64,000 nt of DNA from Ascidiaceihabitans sp023955215. GTDB lineage: Bacteria > Pseudomonadota > Alphaproteobacteria > Rhodobacterales > Rhodobacteraceae. Where the stretch lies: NCBI GenBank assembly GCA_943788345.1, contig CALSPX010000008.1:1-64000 (forward strand), written 5' to 3'. Position numbers and translations under genes: made by a program. The notes beneath the pieces are model-generated. The model ran no database searches, was not told where the DNA came from, and worked only from the letters and a program-made list of their open reading frames with translations. Positions 55,369 to 64,000 of this stretch are shown one piece after another (positions within the stretch are counted from its first letter, which is position 1; every line of letters starts with the position of its first letter).

Positions 55369-55956
55369 CTATGTTGCTAAATTCGTCATAGGTTGAAGTT
55401 GATTGTGCTGCCGCCGTTCAATTTCATCCAATTTAAAAAGCATAGCTTTAGCAACCTCTTTCACAACCGGTACAGGAACGGCATTCCCAAACTGCTTATA
55501 AGCTGCAGACCGCGTTGGATGAGGTACAAAAGAGTCAGGGAAACCTTGAAGACGTGCGCATTCTCTGGGCGTCAATAGTCTCGGGTTTTTCCCATCTTGA
55601 GGAACAAGGCATTCTTTACCATCTTTATAATATCTTGCGACGATCGTATTTGACGGTTTATCCAGATCAGCAGCAAACGCGGTGAATCCAACGCCCCTTG
55701 CAAGATTCGCTGCCGTTCTACGCTGATGACCAGCCCACCCTCGGTCCGATAGAGTATATTTTTCATCGACATTTTTTTCGAGTGCAGTGCGCAAAGGAAT
55801 AGACGGCCCAGACAGGTCTGGGAACGAAAGTTCTTCGCCAGCGTCTGCATCACGAAACGCTACCATGAAACAACGTTTTCGGCGTTGCGGCACCAAGGTT
55901 TCAGAATTCAAAACCTTCCAAGAAAGAACGTAGCCAAGATCTTTTTCTTTCCGTTT
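55369..55956 (-). pseudogene. 5'-truncated DNA (cytosine-5) methyltransferase
   Basis: The frame runs from about 55956 down to the stop at 55369 and matches only the C-terminal part of a C5 cytosine methyltransferase: DLGYVLSWKVLNSETLVPQR, KPSNTIVARYYKDGKECL, RLLTPRECARLQGFPDSFV, YKQFGNAVPVPVVKEVAKAM (motifs VIII to X). The SAM-binding and PC catalytic motifs are missing; upstream the frame meets a stop at 55957-55959 and then purB leader sequence. The only possible starts are TTG or none. This is a remnant that cannot methylate DNA. The base composition is more AT-rich than its neighbours, suggesting acquired DNA. No cognate restriction gene is present. Confidence 0.88.
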
Positions 55957-56080
55957 TCAGGCGATTCATTCCTATTTTCAGCGCAAACCGATCCATTTCC
56001 AGCTTCCCAAGCTTGTCGTCAGGTCACATCCCGTTTAAGGGGACGGCAATCCCGTGAACAGCCACAAAAAGGTGCGCATT

Positions 56081-57386
56081 ATGATCCCTCGCTATTCCCG
56101 TCCTGATATGGTGGCCATTTGGTCCCCTGCATCCAAATTCAAAATCTGGTACGAAATCGAAGCGCACGCCTGCGAAGCTATGGCCAACATCGGTGTGATC
56201 CCACGTGAAAACGCGGACGCCGTTTGGAAAGCCAAAGACGTTGAATTCGACGTGGCCCGCATCGACGAAATCGAAGCAGTAACCAAGCATGACGTGATCG
56301 CGTTCTTGACCCACTTGGCCGAACATGTCGGTTCTGATGAGGCCCGTTTCGTGCACCAAGGCATGACATCTTCTGACGTGCTAGACACTTGTTTTAACGT
56401 CCAATTGGTCCGCGCTGCAGACATTCTGATTGCTGACGTTGAATTGCTTCTGGCCGCATTAAAACGCCGCGCGATTGAGCACAAAGACACCGTTCGTGTT
56501 GGCCGCAGCCACGGCATCCACGCAGAACCAACAACGATGGGCCTGACCTTTGCGCGTTTCTACGCCGAAATGGATCGCAACCTGACACGCCTGCGCACAG
56601 CCCGTGAAGAGATTTCAACCGGCGCCGTATCTGGCGCGGTTGGCACATTCGCAAACATTGATCCCGCGATCGAAGAACACGTTTGTGAGCAACTTGGCCT
56701 GACCCCAGAACCGATCAGCACCCAAGTGATCCCACGTGACCGCCACGCAGCCTTCTTTGCAGCGCTTGGCGTTGTTGCGAGCTCTATCGAGAACGTCGCC
56801 ACTGAGGTTCGTCACATGCAGCGCACCGAAGTTTTGGAAGGGGCTGAGTTCTTTTCAGCTGGCCAAAAAGGTTCCAGCTGCGATGCCGCATAAAAAGAAC
56901 CCAGTGTTGACAGAAAACCTAACTGGTTTGGCCCGTACCGTGCGTATGGCCGTGATCCCAGCGATGGAAAACGTCACCATGTGGCACGAGCGTGATATTG
57001 CACACTCATCCGTTGAGCGTGCGATTGGTCCAGATGCGACAATCACTTTGGACTTTGCCTTGCACCGTTTGACAGGCGTGATCGACAACATGTTGATCTT
57101 CCCTGAAAACATGATGGACAACATGAACAAATTCCCAGGCCTTGTTATGTCCCAACGTGTTTTGTTGGCCCTGACCCAAGCAGGCGTGAGCCGTGAAGCT
57201 TCCTATGCAATGGTTCAGCGCAATGCGTTGAAAGTATGGGAATTCCGCACCGACTTCCGCGAGGAATTGCTCGCAGATCCAGAAGTATGTGAAGCTCTGT
57301 CCGTCGAAGAAATCAACGAAAAATTCGACATGGCCTATCACACCAAACACGTCGACACGATTTTCAAACGCGTCTTCAAAGACTAA
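56081..57386 (+). CDS. purB: adenylosuccinate lyase, frameshifted at 56879
   Basis: Two-step lyase of purine synthesis. Start MIPRYSRPDMVAIWSPASKF at 56081 behind AAAAAGG. The first frame reads to GQKGSSCDAA; the second resumes AMPHKKNPVLTENLTGLAR. Removing one T (56879) restores the signature SSAMPHKKNP and a 434-residue protein of normal length. Catalytic regions VHQGMTSSDVLDTC and GRSHGIHAEPTTMG are intact. Loss of this enzyme would make the cell a purine auxotroph, so an error is the simplest explanation. Confidence 0.94.
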
Positions 57387-57409
57387 TCATGTCTACCAAT
57401 TGATAGTTT

Positions 57410-57447
57410 GGGCGGGATTGCATTCACTTGCAGTCCCGCCCTTTTTT
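57410..57447 (+). terminator. intrinsic terminator after purB
   Basis: A 13-bp stem with one mismatch (GGGCGGGATTGCA with TGCAGTCCCGCCC) followed by TTTTTT. Confidence 0.92.
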
Positions 57448-57566
57448 GTTTGCAGAATTTCACACAATTCCCGCTTATAACGGAAAATGACACTTGTTTG
57501 ATTGGATTTGATGTTAAGCATGCGGGGTAACGTCATCCAAGACTTGAACCCAACCGGAGATTTTGA

Positions 57567-58124
57567 ATGAATAAATTTGCAACTGCAGCGGCTTTAGCCC
57601 TTCCATTGACACTGGCACTAGGCCTTTCAGCACCCGTTTTTGCCGCAGGCTCAAGCGACAGTGCAGAACCAAAACCGACTGAAACCACCATTGAGTGCGA
57701 AGGTGTTCAGGTTTGGGACGAAAAGGAAAAGGAATGTGTAGATCCAGAAGAGACCAATCTGGACGACGACACATTATATGACGCTGTGCGGGAGCTGGCT
57801 TATGCTGGCCGCTATTTGGACGCGATGGGCGTTATGGATGCGATGTCTGATCAAAACGACGATCGTTTGCTGACGTACAAAGGCTTTACCAACCGTAAGC
57901 TGGGCAATGTTGACGTCGCTATGGTGTTTTACCAAAAGGCGATCGATAAAAATCCTGATAACATTTTGGCACGTTCCTACATGGGCCAAGGCATGATGGA
58001 TCAAGGCAACAAAATTGGTGCTGTGGCACAATTGCGCGAAATCAATGCACGCGGGGGTGCGGACACGTGGGCGGCTCTGTCACTGTCAAACGCGATCGCA
58101 ACGGGCGTAACATATAGCCACTGA
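57567..58124 (+). CDS. exported TPR-like protein
   Basis: A 185-residue protein with signal peptide MNKFATAAALALPLTLALG and cleavage near VFAAGS. An acidic Thr-rich segment with a cysteine pair (IECEGVQVWDEKEKECV) leads to two TPR-like helical repeats (about 70-150, AGRYLDAMGVMDAM and GNVDVAMVFYQKAIDKNPDN). Probably a periplasmic scaffold. Partner and role unknown. Confidence 0.8.
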   Translation: MNKFATAAALALPLTLALGLSAPVFAAGSSDSAEPKPTETTIECEGVQVWDEKEKECVDPEETNLDDDTLYDAVRELAYAGRYLDAMGVMDAMSDQNDDRLLTYKGFTNRKLGNVDVAMVFYQKAIDKNPDNILARSYMGQGMMDQGNKIGAVAQLREINARGGADTWAALSLSNAIATGVTYSH

Positions 58125-58187
58125 TTTTAGGGTTTATTCACACCTGTCTGCCAAGGATGTTTGAAAGAACACTGAGGTTGGTAGACT

Positions 58188-59270
58188 ATGGATTTGATCC
58201 CGATGGACCCGAATGCAGCAACCGCTGTGATCGGGTCCAACACCGTAAAACCACCAAAACCTGACCTGTCCCTCAGCCGCAAAGCCAAAGCGGCTATTGT
58301 CGTGCGCCTATTGCTTAACAACGGTGCCGATATCCCACTGGAAGAGCTGCCCGAAGATTTACAAGCGACCCTAACCCAGCAAATGGGCAAGATGCGCGTT
58401 GTGGATCGCGATACGTTGGCCTTTGTCATCGCAGAATTTACCGACGAGTTGGAACGCATCGGCCTTAGCTTCCCGCACGGAATTGTGGGGGCGATAACCG
58501 CACTTGACGGCAAAATCAGCAAACAGACTGCGGACCGGTTGCGTAAAGAAGCCGGCGTGCTTCAAACGGGTGACCCATGGAAAAGCATTCAGGAAATGGA
58601 TGTTGAGACCCTTAGACCTGTGATGGAAAACGAAAGCACCGAAGTTGCCGCTGTCGTCCTATCAAAACTAAACGTCCCCAAAGCAGCGGAATTGTTGGGG
58701 GCGATCCCCGGCCCGCGGGCGCGTGAAATCACCTATGCCGTCTCGCAGACCAGCGGTGTGTCGCCCAGTGCGGTTGATCGCATCGGGCTGTCATTGGCCA
58801 CGCAACTGTCGATGGTGCGAGTGATGGCTTTTGATGAGGGACCAGTGGAACGGGTTGGTGCGATCCTCAACTCATCCACCACCTTGACGCGCGACGATAT
58901 GCTGGAGGGATTGCAGGAAACCGACGAAACATTCGCCACTGCTGTGCGCAAAGCCATCTTTACCTTTGCCAATATCCCCGCACGTGTTGTGGCCCGCGAT
59001 GTCCCGCGCATTCTGCGCGATGTGGATCCAGATGATTTGGTCCTAGCGATTAGCGGGGCTAAAGTTGCAGGCATGCAAGCCAGCGCCGATTACATCTTGG
59101 AGAACATGTCGGCGCGAATGGCGACCCAATTGCGCGAAGATGTAGAAGAGGTGGGCACACCCAAAGCTGCCCTTGCAGAAGCGGCCATGGGCAATTTCGT
59201 CAACGCAATCCGCGAACTAGAGGCTGCGGGTGAAATCACGTTGCTGGTTGAGGAAGAAGCGGAAGAGTAG
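58188..59270 (+). CDS. FliG-like protein, standalone
   Basis: A 360-residue protein whose C-terminal two thirds match flagellar motor switch protein FliG: middle domain STEVAAVVLSKLNVPKAAEL, then the C-terminal motor domain (IFTFANIPARVVARDVPRIL, DVDPDDLVLAISGAKVAGM, NMSARMATQLREDVEEVG, IRELEAAGEI). The N-terminal 110 residues, where FliG binds FliF, are divergent. No other flagellar gene is near. It could be a true FliG located apart from its cluster or a paralogue with another partner. Confidence 0.78.
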   Translation: MDLIPMDPNAATAVIGSNTVKPPKPDLSLSRKAKAAIVVRLLLNNGADIPLEELPEDLQATLTQQMGKMRVVDRDTLAFVIAEFTDELERIGLSFPHGIVGAITALDGKISKQTADRLRKEAGVLQTGDPWKSIQEMDVETLRPVMENESTEVAAVVLSKLNVPKAAELLGAIPGPRAREITYAVSQTSGVSPSAVDRIGLSLATQLSMVRVMAFDEGPVERVGAILNSSTTLTRDDMLEGLQETDETFATAVRKAIFTFANIPARVVARDVPRILRDVDPDDLVLAISGAKVAGMQASADYILENMSARMATQLREDVEEVGTPKAALAEAAMGNFVNAIRELEAAGEITLLVEEEAEE

Positions 59271-59298
59271 AGACAGCGATACCGCAGTCCCCAATTGC

Positions 59299-59991
59299 TT
59301 AGCGCAAGCGTGCTGCGGCCAAGATAGGGCCAAACTGTTGTTGCTGAACAATCACCACAACTGGCGCGTCTTCGCTAAGGCTGGCCGACATAGACAGCGG
59401 GCCAACACCGTCCCAATCACCCAACACGCTCCACTCCGTCACCACATTGGAATAGGCCAACGTCTTGCCAGCGTTCTCGCCACGAGTGATGCGAACCTCA
59501 CTAAGCGGTTGATATCGAACGATCTGCACGACAAACGGACCTTCAGCACCGTTCGAAGTACCGTCAACAACCACGCTGTTGCCCTTGCGGCTAAGCGATA
59601 GGTCAACCCCAGACGGGGCCGCAGCGTGCTCTGATATCGTCTTGGACAATTCCATGGGTTTGGCCCCAACGACACTGGAAACCCCGTTCACAATCATCTG
59701 TGGCGTATAGATTGAGCGACGATTGCCAAAGGCCGCGTATTTGCGTTGGCGCTGGGTGAACTTGGCCTGTGCAAATACATCTTTCCACCCAATGTAATCC
59801 CAATAATCGACGTGCAGCGCCAATGCGATCACGTCATCGCGTTCTGCCAGCGCATGCAGCATCTTGTCTGCTGGCGGACAGGATGAGCATCCTTGGGAGG
59901 TAAACAGTTCAACCACCACTGGAGAATCTGCAAGCGCTGGTGCTGTAAGCGCCATGACTGCAGCAAACGTGGTGGAGAGTAGATGTTTCAT
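59299..59991 (-). CDS. DUF1223 family exported thioredoxin-like protein
   Basis: A 230-residue protein from MKHLLSTTFAAVMALTAPALA (ATG 59991; the open frame extends to 60060 but lacks a signal peptide there). SPVVVELFTSQGCSSCPPAD carries a CSSC motif like a thioredoxin active site, then HVDYWDYIGWKDVFA and YTPQMIVNG, the DUF1223 pattern. Probably a periplasmic redox protein; substrate unknown. Confidence 0.88.
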   Translation of the reverse strand: MKHLLSTTFAAVMALTAPALADSPVVVELFTSQGCSSCPPADKMLHALAERDDVIALALHVDYWDYIGWKDVFAQAKFTQRQRKYAAFGNRRSIYTPQMIVNGVSSVVGAKPMELSKTISEHAAAPSGVDLSLSRKGNSVVVDGTSNGAEGPFVVQIVRYQPLSEVRITRGENAGKTLAYSNVVTEWSVLGDWDGVGPLSMSASLSEDAPVVVIVQQQQFGPILAAARLR

Positions 59992-60230
59992 TGGTGAGTC
60001 CAATTCTAATGGTGGTGGCTTAACTATAGCTAAATTTATCGTCGGTAAAACGCCAATCAAGGTTTCTTGAGCGTTTCGTCACATATCTTCACGCAAATGG
60101 GTAAATTTTCAGTACACAATGGTATACATTTTGTCATTTAGCCTCCAATTTAGGTTGAACAATGAACAAAACTGGGGCATGACGCCCCCAGCTAATTCCC
60201 GCAACTCCTAATCTCAAGGAAGAGCCATCC

Positions 60231-62917
60231 ATGCCCATTACAGTTGGACACGACACCGCCAAGACGCGCAAGACGCTGACAGTTGGCGATCAATCTATCG
60301 CTTATTACTCAATCCCTGCCGCTACCGAAGCTGGCCTTGGTGACTTCTCAAAGTTGCCGGCCGCGCTGAAAGTAGTCTCTGGAAAACATGCTGCGCTTTG
60401 AAGATGACAAGACGGTGACCGTCGACGACATCAAAGCCTTCGCTGAATGGGGTGCTCAAAGGCGGCAAGAACCCACGCGAAATCGCATACCGCCCTGCCC
60501 GCGTGCTTTTGCAAGACTTCACCGGCGTTCCAGCCGTAGTCGACTTGGCCGCGATGCGCGACGCACTTGTGTCCCTTGGTGGTGACGCAGAACAGATCAA
60601 CCCGCTGAACCCAGTGGATTTGGTCATCGACCACTCTGTGATGATCGACGAATTTGGCAACCCACGTGCGTTCCAAATGAACGTTGACCGCGAATACGAA
60701 CGCAACATGGAGCGTTACACATTCCTTAAATGGGGCCAAAACGCCTTTAACAACTTCCGCGTTGTTCCTCCGGGAACAGGCATCTGTCACCAGGTGAACC
60801 TTGAGTATTTGTCTCAAACTGTTTGGACTGACAAAGACCAAGATGGTGTCGAAGTTGCATATCCAGATACGCTTGTTGGTACAGACAGCCACACAACCAT
60901 GGTCAACGGCGCTGCTGTTCTTGGCTGGGGTGTTGGCGGGATTGAAGCCGAGGCAGCGATGCTTGGTCAACCAATCTCAATGTTGATCCCAGAAGTTATC
61001 GGCTTTGAACTGACTGGCTCTATGATGGAAGGCACCACTGGTACCGACCTCGTGCTGAAAGTAGTTGAATTGCTGCGCGCCAAAGGCGTTGTTGGTAAAT
61101 TCGTTGAATTCTACGGTGAAGGTTTGAACCGTCTGCCATTGGCTGACCGTGCAACCATCGGCAACATGGCACCAGAATACGGCGCGACATGTGGCTTCTT
61201 CCCGATCGACAACGAAACGCTGCGCTACCTGCGCACAACGGGTCGTGACGAAGATCGCATCGCATTGGTCGAAGCCTACGCCAAGGAAAACGGTTTCTGG
61301 CGCGGCGACGACTATGCACCGATTTACACAGACACATTGCACCTTGATATGGGGACAATTGTTCCTGCGATTTCCGGTCCAAAGCGCCCACAAGACTACG
61401 TGGCACTGACAAACGGCCAAACAGCGTTCCACAAAGAAATGGAAGAAACCTTCAAACGCCCAATGGGCAAAGAAGTTGCTGTTGCAGGCGAAGACTACAC
61501 AATGGAAAGCGGCAAAGTTGTCATCGCGTCCATCACGTCTTGTACCAACACATCCAACCCATACGTCATGATCGGCGCGGGCCTTGTGGCACGCAAAGCG
61601 GCGGCTTTGGGTCTGGATCGCAAACCTTGGGTTAAGACGTCTTTGGCTCCTGGTTCTCAGGTTGTGTCTGCGTACCTTGAGGCCGCTGGCCTTCAAGAAG
61701 ACCTAGACAAAATCGGCTTCAACTTGGTTGGCTACGGTTGCACAACATGTATCGGCAACTCTGGCCCGATCCAAAAAGAACTGTCTGACGCAATTGCCGA
61801 AGGCGATTTGGTCGCGACATCTGTGTTGTCTGGTAACCGCAACTTTGAAGGCCGTATTTCACCTGACGTACGCGCCAACTACCTAGCATCCCCACCCCTC
61901 GTAGTGGCATATGCTCTGGCGGGTACGCTCGACATCAATCTAGCAACAGACGTGATTGCAGTCGATAAAGACGGCAACGACGTTTACCTGAAAGATCTTT
62001 GGCCAACGACACAAGAAGTTGCAGAACTGGTTGAGCAAACGGTCACCCGTGAAGCGTTCCAAACCAAATATGCTGATGTGTTCAAAGGCGACGAAAAGTG
62101 GCAGGCTGTGGAAACAACCGATGCGCTGACCTACGATTGGCCAACCGCATCCACCTACGTTCAAAACCCGCCTTACTTCCAAGGCATGGGTGCAGAGCCA
62201 GGTAAAATCTCGAACATCGACGATGCGAAAGTACTGGCATTGTTGGGTGACATGATCACAACCGACCACATTTCTCCTGCAGGTTCGTTCAAAGCCGATA
62301 CACCAGCGGGTCAGTATCTGGTTGATCGTCAAGTGTCTCCACGTGAGTTCAACTCGTACGGTTCACGTCGTGGCAACCACGAAGTCATGATGCGCGGCAC
62401 ATTCGCCAACATTCGCATCAAGAACGAAATGCTGGACGGCGTTGAAGGTGGTTACACCAAAGGGCCAGACGGCGCTCAAACGTCAATCTATGACGCAGCC
62501 ATGGCGCACCAAGCAGCTGGCACTCCGCTGGTGATCTTTGGCGGCGAACAGTACGGCGCAGGCTCTTCACGTGACTGGGCTGCTAAGGGTACTGCACTGT
62601 TGGGTGTTAAGGCTGTCATCTCTGAAAGCTTTGAACGTATCCACCGTTCCAACCTTGTTGGCATGGGTGTTATCCCGTTTGAGTTCACAAATGGCGTGAG
62701 CCGCAAATCCTTGGGTCTGACCGGTGATGAAACCGTGTCGATCTCTGGTTTGGACACAATCGAGCCGCTACAAGAGGTACCATGCACCATCACAATGGCG
62801 GACGGAACTGTGCACGAGATCGCCCTGAAATGCCGCATCGATACCGCAATCGAGATCGAATACATCGAACACGGTGGCGTGCTGCACTACGTTCTGCGCT
62901 CCCTCGCAGCTGCGTAA
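60231..62917 (+). CDS. acnA: aconitate hydratase A, frameshifted at 60378 and 60456
   Basis: Iron-sulfur enzyme of the TCA cycle converting citrate to isocitrate. Start MPITVGHDTAKTRKTLTVGD at 60231 behind AAGGAAGAG. Extra bases at 60378 (VV, then LENMLRFEDDKTV) and 60456-60457 (EWGA, then KGGKNPREIAYR) break the N-terminal region; repair gives 894 residues, the usual length. Cluster cysteines lie in ITSCTNTSNP and GCTTCIGNSG. The swivel domain near the C-terminus (GSSRDWAAKGTALLGVKAVI) is intact. The 239 bases upstream hold only promoter-like sequence. Confidence 0.95.
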
Positions 62918-62935
62918 AACGATCAAATCAAAAAC

Positions 62936-62966
62936 AAAGGCCCCGCATTCAATTGCGGGGCCTTTT
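62936..62966 (+). terminator. intrinsic terminator after acnA
   Basis: A 12-bp stem (AAAGGCCCCGCA with TGCGGGGCCTTT) and a six-base loop, ending in TTTT. Confidence 0.92.
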
Positions 62967-62967
62967 G

Positions 62968-63073
62968 CGTTTCTTCTGTTTTTAAATATCCTCCTCACCG
63001 AAGGTGATACATTAGGCATTGTGCCAAAATAAAAACGTGCCTCCGGCGGGGATATTTAGGAACAGAAGAAACG
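62968..63073. repeat. REP-like intergenic inverted repeat
   Basis: The left arm (62968-62995) has CGTTTCTTCTGTT then AAATATCC. The right arm (63048-63073) has the complement GGATATTT then AACAGAAGAAACG, with two to three mismatches between the blocks. The arms enclose about 50 bases including CCTCCGGCGGG, a string I recall as frequent between genes in roseobacters. It may fold into a long hairpin in the acnA-ccmG gap. Confidence 0.7.
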
Positions 63074-63104
63074 GGCGGCAAAATATAGTGCGCCGTTTAG
63101 GCGC

Positions 63105-63644
63105 TCAATTGGATTGTGCTTTGGTCAGCTCAGGAAGAAATCGCTGCTCATAATCACTGCCAACGAGCGGTCCTGCGAAGCGGAACAGTACTATTCCGTC
63201 CTTGTCCAAAATGAACGTCTCTGGCGGTGCGGTAACGCCCCAGTCAATCGCTGTGCGCCCTTTCTCGTCAAAAGCGACCGCGACAAACGGGTTGCCGTCA
63301 TTGGTCAGATAGCTACCTGCATCACGTGCGGTGTCTTTGAAGTTCACGCCGATGATCGGAATCCCTGCGGCTTGCATCTCTAACAATTTAGGATGCTCGG
63401 CACGGCACGGCGGGCACCAGCTGGCCCAGAAATTGACCAATGTAAGTTCACCGCTCTTCAAGCGTTCAGGCGTGACATTGGGGAACTTACCCAGTGCCTC
63501 TTGGGTAATCGCGGGTGCTATTTTGCCAATACGAGTGCTTTCCAGCACGTCTTTATCAGCACGAAACATACCTATCGCAGCCATCGCAACGAACCCTGCA
63601 AAAATCAATGGCGGTGCGATCATAAGAGGTGAAATTTTACCCAT
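63105..63644 (-). CDS. ccmG: thiol:disulfide interchange protein CcmG/DsbE
   Basis: Membrane-tethered periplasmic thioredoxin that keeps apocytochrome c cysteines reduced for heme attachment. From MGKISPLMIAPPLIFAGFVA (ATG 63644) it has 179 residues: one N-terminal helix, then LVNFWASWCPPCRAEHPKL with the WCPPC active site and GVTAPPETFILDKDGIVLF. It overlaps ccmD by eight bases, the usual ccm operon order. Confidence 0.95.
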   Translation of the reverse strand: MGKISPLMIAPPLIFAGFVAMAAIGMFRADKDVLESTRIGKIAPAITQEALGKFPNVTPERLKSGELTLVNFWASWCPPCRAEHPKLLEMQAAGIPIIGVNFKDTARDAGSYLTNDGNPFVAVAFDEKGRTAIDWGVTAPPETFILDKDGIVLFRFAGPLVGSDYEQRFLPELTKAQSN

Positions 63645-63795
63645 TCTGTTCACCACGCGCCTCAATCTCTTGCATCTGCTTACGTACACGCCGTCCTTTC
63701 AGCACACTCATGACAACCAGTCCGACCAACAAAGCGATAGATACGCCGTAAGCCGACAAAACGGCATCGGCGTATTTTCCAAGATCTGGTAACAT
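63637..63795 (-). CDS. ccmD: heme exporter protein CcmD
   Basis: A 52-residue membrane protein below the usual ORF length limit: MLPDLGKYADAVLSAYGVSI, one helix (about 15-33) and a basic cytosolic end (KGRRVRKQMQ). CcmD links CcmC to CcmE in cytochrome c maturation. ATG 63795 overlaps the ccmC stop by one base and its end overlaps ccmG, so the three are coupled. Confidence 0.92.
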   Translation of the reverse strand: MLPDLGKYADAVLSAYGVSIALLVGLVVMSVLKGRRVRKQMQEIEARGEQNG

Positions 63796-64000
63796 CAGTT
63801 GCGTCCCTCCCGTGCCAGCAGCGCCTTGGTGCGGCGTACTCGTATTTCAGTGCCGGTGCGGTACAATGTCAGTGCAAGGAACAACAATCCAAAGCCAACC
63901 ATTGAGATCAGCAACGGAACAAAGAACACATCCGCGACGCTGCGCTCACCTGTAGCAACAGGGATCGAGGTCCCTTGATGCAGCCCTTGGTTCCAAAAAT
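63795..64000 (-). CDS. ccmC: heme ABC transporter permease CcmC, 3' end only
   Basis: The last 67 codons of CcmC, open to the window edge: FWNQGLHQGTSIPV, a membrane segment (FFVPLLISMVGFGLLFLALT) and a basic tail (RTKALLAREGRN). The WNxxLHQG element is typical of CcmC. The N-terminal part with the tryptophan-rich heme site lies outside the window. Confidence 0.88.
   Translation of the reverse strand, partial: FWNQGLHQGTSIPVATGERSVADVFFVPLLISMVGFGLLFLALTLYRTGTEIRVRRTKALLAREGRN

Noticed and set aside
55885..56106. 73-codon plus-strand frame between the methyltransferase remnant and purB
   Set aside because: Lies across the truncation boundary, overlaps purB in another frame and has no motif.
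20951..60460. Programmed +1 frameshifting, as in prfB, as an explanation of the broken genes
   Set aside because: The sites share no slippery codon, stop context or upstream ribosome-like signal, two genes need two events, and DUF3179 needs a shift of opposite sign. Sequence error explains all cases more simply.
60977..61696. 239-codon minus-strand frame opposite acnA
   Set aside because: His/Cys/Arg-rich translation typical of an antisense shadow; the aconitase frame is certain.
1..64000. tRNA and rRNA genes
   Set aside because: No tRNA-like arm pattern or rRNA segment was seen in any intergenic gap; all gaps are under 300 bases and accounted for. A covariance-model scan was not possible here.

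Overview
The window looks like chromosome from a marine alphaproteobacterium of the Rhodobacteraceae (Roseobacter group). The evidence is the gene set and its arrangement: gene transfer agent (GTA) remnants near cysE, a Hint-domain secreted protein, a lipoyl domain fused to pyruvate dehydrogenase E1 beta, a ccmC-ccmD-ccmG cluster, an alphaproteobacterial SOS box before uvrA, and DUF924, DUF455, DUF1223 and DUF3179 proteins. Base composition is moderate in G+C by eye. No rRNA, tRNA, CRISPR array or intact insertion sequence was seen, and no gene-free stretch exceeds 300 bases.

Layout. 1-4676: distal valine catabolism (mmsA, an acyl-CoA dehydrogenase, and one frame joining 3-hydroxyisobutyryl-CoA hydrolase to 3-hydroxyisobutyrate dehydrogenase). 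4941-9464: a Hint-domain exoprotein facing SOS-regulated uvrA. 9469-18769, minus strand: a transporter, lpdA, DUF924, a second transporter, queA and an AsmA/YhdP-like protein. 18839-22137: bcp-DUF455, then an M23 peptidase overlapping a bactofilin gene. 22213-24385: DUF3179 and two cyclophilins. 24532-29953: pgk, an FtsB-like protein and pdhA-pdhB-pdhC. 30011-36158: cysE, a collapsed GTA cluster, mltG and fabF. 36323-43620: an EamA transporter, a phosphate permease, rplI-rpsR-rpsF and acpP-fabG-fabD. 43787-49493: cytochrome b561-YceI, YceI, small membrane proteins, an acetyltransferase, a globin and tig. 49672-54573: CMP-sialic-acid type genes (neuB, neuC, neuA) with an acyltransferase and a glycosyltransferase. 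54870-64000: a glyoxalase-like protein, a 5'-truncated cytosine methyltransferase, purB, a TPR protein, a FliG-like protein, DUF1223, acnA and ccmG-ccmD-ccmC.

Genes that work together. pdhA, pdhB and pdhC encode the pyruvate dehydrogenase complex, and lpdA, 14 kb away, its E3 subunit. Both transcription units carry the same 18-bp inverted repeat just upstream of the first gene, so they probably share a regulator. fabD, fabG, acpP and fabF form the fatty-acid synthesis core. neuC, neuB and neuA make up a route from UDP-GlcNAc to a CMP-nonulosonic acid.

Two structural themes stand out. First, seven genes (M23 peptidase, DUF3179, pgk, mltG, phosphate permease, purB, acnA) are broken by nine small indels, nearly all single-base insertions. 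Repairing them restores family length and conserved motifs, which suggests sequence error in an otherwise intact chromosome. Second, two genes are truncated by larger rearrangements. The GTA cluster is reduced to its small terminase plus an in-frame join of the large terminase N-terminus to the tail-tip protein C-terminus, and a cytosine methyltransferase has lost its N-terminal part beside purB. These may be true deletions or assembly joins.
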